DNA from: Stenotrophomonas sp. 704A1
Lineage (GTDB): Bacteria; Pseudomonadota; Gammaproteobacteria; Xanthomonadales; Xanthomonadaceae
Direction of reading: 5' to 3'
DNA: 64,000 nucleotides
Assembly: GCF_030549525.1 (NCBI RefSeq)
Contig: NZ_CP130831.1
Coordinates: 2,567,501 to 2,631,500, forward strand
Shown here: positions 61,443 through 64,000 of the stretch, one piece after another
How the letters are laid out: each line of letters opens with the position of its first letter
Position numbering within the stretch: position 1 is the first letter of the stretch
Translations under genes and position numbers: made by a program
Notes under the pieces: model-generated
What the model was told of the DNA's origin: nothing
The model's database searches: none
Seen by the model: only the letters and a program-made list of their open reading frames with translations

Positions 61443-63811
61443 GGCCCGATCACCAGTTCCGGGGTGTAGCCCAGCCCCCGCAACTGCTGCAGCGCAGGGT
61501 CCAGCGTGGCCGGATCGCGTGGCAGCCGCACCCGCAGGCGCTGGCCACTCTCGCCCGGCATCGCTTCGGCATAGGCCTGCAGGCCCAGCGCGCGCGCCTG
61601 CGCCACACCCTGGCTGGCGCGCGCGGGGTCCAGCCCCTGCGCGAACTGCACCAGCTGCACCGTGCCGTCGCCGGCCGGATACAGCGCCGCCAGGCTGCTG
61701 CCCTGCAGCGGCTGGCCCTGCCCGTCACGGGCGTTGCCCTGGCCCAGCACGGACAGGTCCTGCGGCGGCAGCTGGGGCGCCGACAGCGCCGGCAGCGCCC
61801 AGCTCTGCACCGGCTGGGCGCCGGCCTGGGCGTTGCGCATGTAGTCGTAGCGGTCGCGGGTCAAGCGCTGCCCGGCGGCCGGATCGCGCACCACGTGCGG
61901 GCGCAGGAACACCATCAGGTTGGTCTTGGCGCGCTTGCGTGTGTCGCTGCGGAACAGCGCGCCCAGCACCGGAATCCGGCCCAGCCCGGGCACCGCGTCG
62001 CGACCGTGGCTGACGCTGTCCTCCAGCAGGCCTCCGAGCACCATGATCTGGCCATCATCCAGCAGCACGCTGGTATCCAGTGCCCGCTTGTTGGTGATGA
62101 TGCCGGCGCTGCCTGCGGTCTGCGCGTCGATGCTGCTCACTTCCTGGTAGATGTCCAGCTTCACCGTGCCGCCTTCGGAGATCTGCGGGCGTACTCGCAG
62201 CTTCAGGCCGATGTCCTCGCGTTCGATGGTCTGGAACGGGTTGTTGCTGCCGCCACCGCCATCGGTCACGTAGCGCCCGCTGACGAAGGGCACGGTCTGG
62301 CCGACCATGATGCTGGCGGCCTCGTTGTCCAGCGTCATCAGGTTCGGGGTGGACAGGATGTTGGCCCCGCCCTTGCTCTGCAGGGCATTGGCCAGCGCCT
62401 TCATGTTCAGGATCTGGCCCACGCCCGGCAGGTTGATGGTGCCGTCGATCACGCCGATGTTCAGCCCATCCCTGGGCAGCACGTCCAGCGTGGTACGTGC
62501 GGTGGTGTTCAAGCCGCTGCCGCCGGTCTCGCCGCCGAAGTGGGTGCCGCCGAAGGTGCGGCCGTTGCCCAGCATCCACTGCACGCCCAGCTCGGCGGCG
62601 TCGGTCTGGTTCACTTCCACGATCAGGCTTTCCACCAGCACCTGCGCGCGGCGCTGGTCAAGCTGGTCGATCACCCGGCGCAGGTTGCGGTACACCGGTT
62701 CGGGTGCCGATATCAGCAGCGTGTTGGTGGCGATGTCGGCCTGTACCGAGATGCCGTTCTGGCTGAAGCCGGTGCTGCCGGCATCGACCGGATCGCGCCG
62801 CCCCGGATCCAGCCGCTGCGATTCCAGCGCGTTGCCACCGGTCCGCGCCTGCTGCGTCTGCGCCGGCTGCGCCGCCGGGGTCCGCGCGGCGTCATTGGGC
62901 GACGGCGTGATGCCTTCGCTGCTGCCCGCCGCGGGCGCGTCGCTGTGGCCGGCCACCACGCCGCGCAGCACGCCCGCCAGCTGCGTGGCCTGGGCATTGC
63001 GCAGGTAGACCACGTGCAGGTTGCCCGATTCGTCCTGGGCACGGTCCAGCTTCTCCACCAGCTGGCGTGCCAACCGCGTACGGCCCGGGCTGCTGGAGCG
63101 CAGCAGCACGCTGTTGCTGCGCGGGTCGGCCATCACCACCACCTTCTGCGCCGGCTCGGCGCCCTGCGCGTCCAGCAGGGGTGCCACCATCGCCGCCACG
63201 TCCACCGCGATGCCCTGCTGCAGCTTGACCACATCGGTATCCAGGCCCGCCGGCGTGTCCACGCTGGCGATCACCCGCGCGATACGCTCCAGGTTGTCGG
63301 CGTAGTCGGTGATCACCAGCGTGTTGTTGCCGGCATTGGCGGTGATCGGGTTGTCCGGGCTGATCATCGGCCGCAGCACCGCCACCAGCGCGGCCGCATT
63401 CTCGTAGCGCAGCGCGAAGGTACGCGTGACCACTTCGCCGCCCGCACCGCCACTGCCCACCCGGCCGCCCAGCAGCTTGGCGTCGGCCTGCGGCACCACC
63501 CGGCTGACCCCGCCACTCTCAACCACGGCAAAGCCGCGCATGCGCAACGCACCGAGCAGCAGCTGGTAGGCCTGCACCCGGCTGACCGGGCCATCGGACA
63601 CCACGGTCATCTTGCCGCTGACCCGCGGGTCCACCAGGAACTGGCGGCCGGTGAAGCGCGCCGCCATGCGCAGCACGCCGCCGATATCGGTGTCCACCAG
63701 ATTCAGCTGCACCGGTTCGCTGCTGGCGTCCTGCGCGTGCGCAGGCAGATGGACCACGCCCACCGCCAACGCCAGCAGCATGCTGCAGCCCAGTGTGCAC
63801 AGCGCCCTCAC
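61439..63811 (-). CDS. gspD: Type II secretion secretin GspD
   Basis: A 790-residue secretin with a GTG start at 63811. The signal peptide is about residues 1-26 (LGCSMLLALAVGVVHLPAHA). N0-N3 domains (about 28-350) include NLVDTDIGGVLRMAARFTGR and three KH-like domains. A Ser/Gln/Pro-rich insert (about 300-340) precedes the secretin core (about 390-660, VLVESLIVEVNQTDAAELGV, LSTPNLMTLDNEAASIMVGQ, VPFVSGR, VMVLGGLLEDS-type ending). A C-terminal extension of about 110 residues past the core is rich in Gln and Pro and may be an S-domain. No lipobox is present. It overlaps gspM by GTGA. Equivalent of HxcQ. Confidence 0.95.
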   Translation of the reverse strand: MRALCTLGCSMLLALAVGVVHLPAHAQDASSEPVQLNLVDTDIGGVLRMAARFTGRQFLVDPRVSGKMTVVSDGPVSRVQAYQLLLGALRMRGFAVVESGGVSRVVPQADAKLLGGRVGSGGAGGEVVTRTFALRYENAAALVAVLRPMISPDNPITANAGNNTLVITDYADNLERIARVIASVDTPAGLDTDVVKLQQGIAVDVAAMVAPLLDAQGAEPAQKVVVMADPRSNSVLLRSSSPGRTRLARQLVEKLDRAQDESGNLHVVYLRNAQATQLAGVLRGVVAGHSDAPAAGSSEGITPSPNDAARTPAAQPAQTQQARTGGNALESQRLDPGRRDPVDAGSTGFSQNGISVQADIATNTLLISAPEPVYRNLRRVIDQLDQRRAQVLVESLIVEVNQTDAAELGVQWMLGNGRTFGGTHFGGETGGSGLNTTARTTLDVLPRDGLNIGVIDGTINLPGVGQILNMKALANALQSKGGANILSTPNLMTLDNEAASIMVGQTVPFVSGRYVTDGGGGSNNPFQTIEREDIGLKLRVRPQISEGGTVKLDIYQEVSSIDAQTAGSAGIITNKRALDTSVLLDDGQIMVLGGLLEDSVSHGRDAVPGLGRIPVLGALFRSDTRKRAKTNLMVFLRPHVVRDPAAGQRLTRDRYDYMRNAQAGAQPVQSWALPALSAPQLPPQDLSVLGQGNARDGQGQPLQGSSLAALYPAGDGTVQLVQFAQGLDPARASQGVAQARALGLQAYAEAMPGESGQRLRVRLPRDPATLDPALQQLRGLGYTPELVIGP

Positions 63812-64000
63812 TGCCGGCCACCGCGGTTGGCCACCATCTCGACGGTTCCGGAAATCCGTGCCGCAGGCATGTCTACGTCCCCTGTGCGTTGCAGTTGCAG
63901 CTGCTGCAGTTCGATGGCCGGGTCGGCCAGCACCGGCAACAGCCAGTTCCAGAGTGCGTCGGCGGGCATGGCCTGCACCTGCAGGTGCCAGCGCCCGTCA
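63808..64000 (-). CDS. gspM: Type II secretion GspM, C-terminal part (5' end outside window)
   Basis: The last 63 codons of a reading frame that enters from the right edge end at TGA (63810-63808), overlapping the gspD GTG start. The visible sequence WHLQVQAMPADALWNWLLPV then LADPAIELQQLQLQRTGDVD and ISGTVEMVANRGGRQ fits the C-terminal ferredoxin-like domain of GspM. Gene order (M then D, E, F) matches hxcZ-hxcQ-hxcR-hxcS. GspN is an alternative but less likely. Confidence 0.7.
   Translation of the reverse strand, partial: DGRWHLQVQAMPADALWNWLLPVLADPAIELQQLQLQRTGDVDMPAARISGTVEMVANRGGRQ

Overview
The window is GC-rich and gene-dense. It looks like a chromosome segment of Stenotrophomonas or a close Xanthomonadaceae relative. 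The best evidence is a scatter of short palindromic intergenic repeats that begin with GTAG, the hallmark of the SMAG/REP elements of S. maltophilia. TonB-dependent receptors, two tandem autotransporters and a two-partner-secretion giant protein fit the same group. I saw no rRNA, tRNA, CRISPR array, insertion sequence or prophage.

Left part (1-19.3 kb): a truncated BvgS-like sensor kinase; a yafC (LysR) / dkgB divergent pair arranged as in E. coli, followed by a flavin-dependent monooxygenase-like gene, a cyclase-family gene and a small MoaF-like gene; a second LysR regulator divergent from a short-chain dehydrogenase; a secreted GH92 alpha-mannosidase; two tandem autotransporters with almost identical barrels and leaders but unrelated passenger heads; a host-attachment-like / thioredoxin-like pair; and a ProP-type osmolyte symporter.

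Middle part (19.3-34.1 kb): two divergent metal or heme acquisition loci. Leftward: FecI-type sigma, FecR anti-sigma, an STN-domain TonB-dependent receptor, a Slam-dependent hemophilin-like secreted protein, a Slam outer-membrane translocator and a secreted unknown. Rightward: a TonB-dependent receptor, a periplasmic membrane-anchored CobN-like chelatase, an ExbB-like channel and a DUF2149 protein, four genes that abut or overlap, preceded by a Zur-box-like operator. The rightward module resembles the Bacteroides Hmu heme-dechelation genes and a zinc-starvation operon of Pseudomonas aeruginosa (PA1922-PA1925). Just after it lies a deletion scar that fuses the 3' ends of a LysR gene and a YcaC-like hydrolase gene.

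Right part (35.1-64 kb): a locus that matches the P. aeruginosa hxc-lapA-pdt-exbB2D2 region in content and partly in order. It has a Phd-like protein, porin, TonB, ExbD, a LamG-fused ExbB, a TpsB transporter (PdtB-like), GspC and pseudopilins GspH/I/J, a 4125-residue TpsA exoprotein (PdtA-like), a DING/PstS-like secreted phosphate-binding protein, and GspF, E, D and M. Pho-box-like direct repeats lie ahead of the tpsB and tpsA genes, so phosphate starvation is the likely inducer. GspG, K and L are not in the window and probably lie just beyond its right end.
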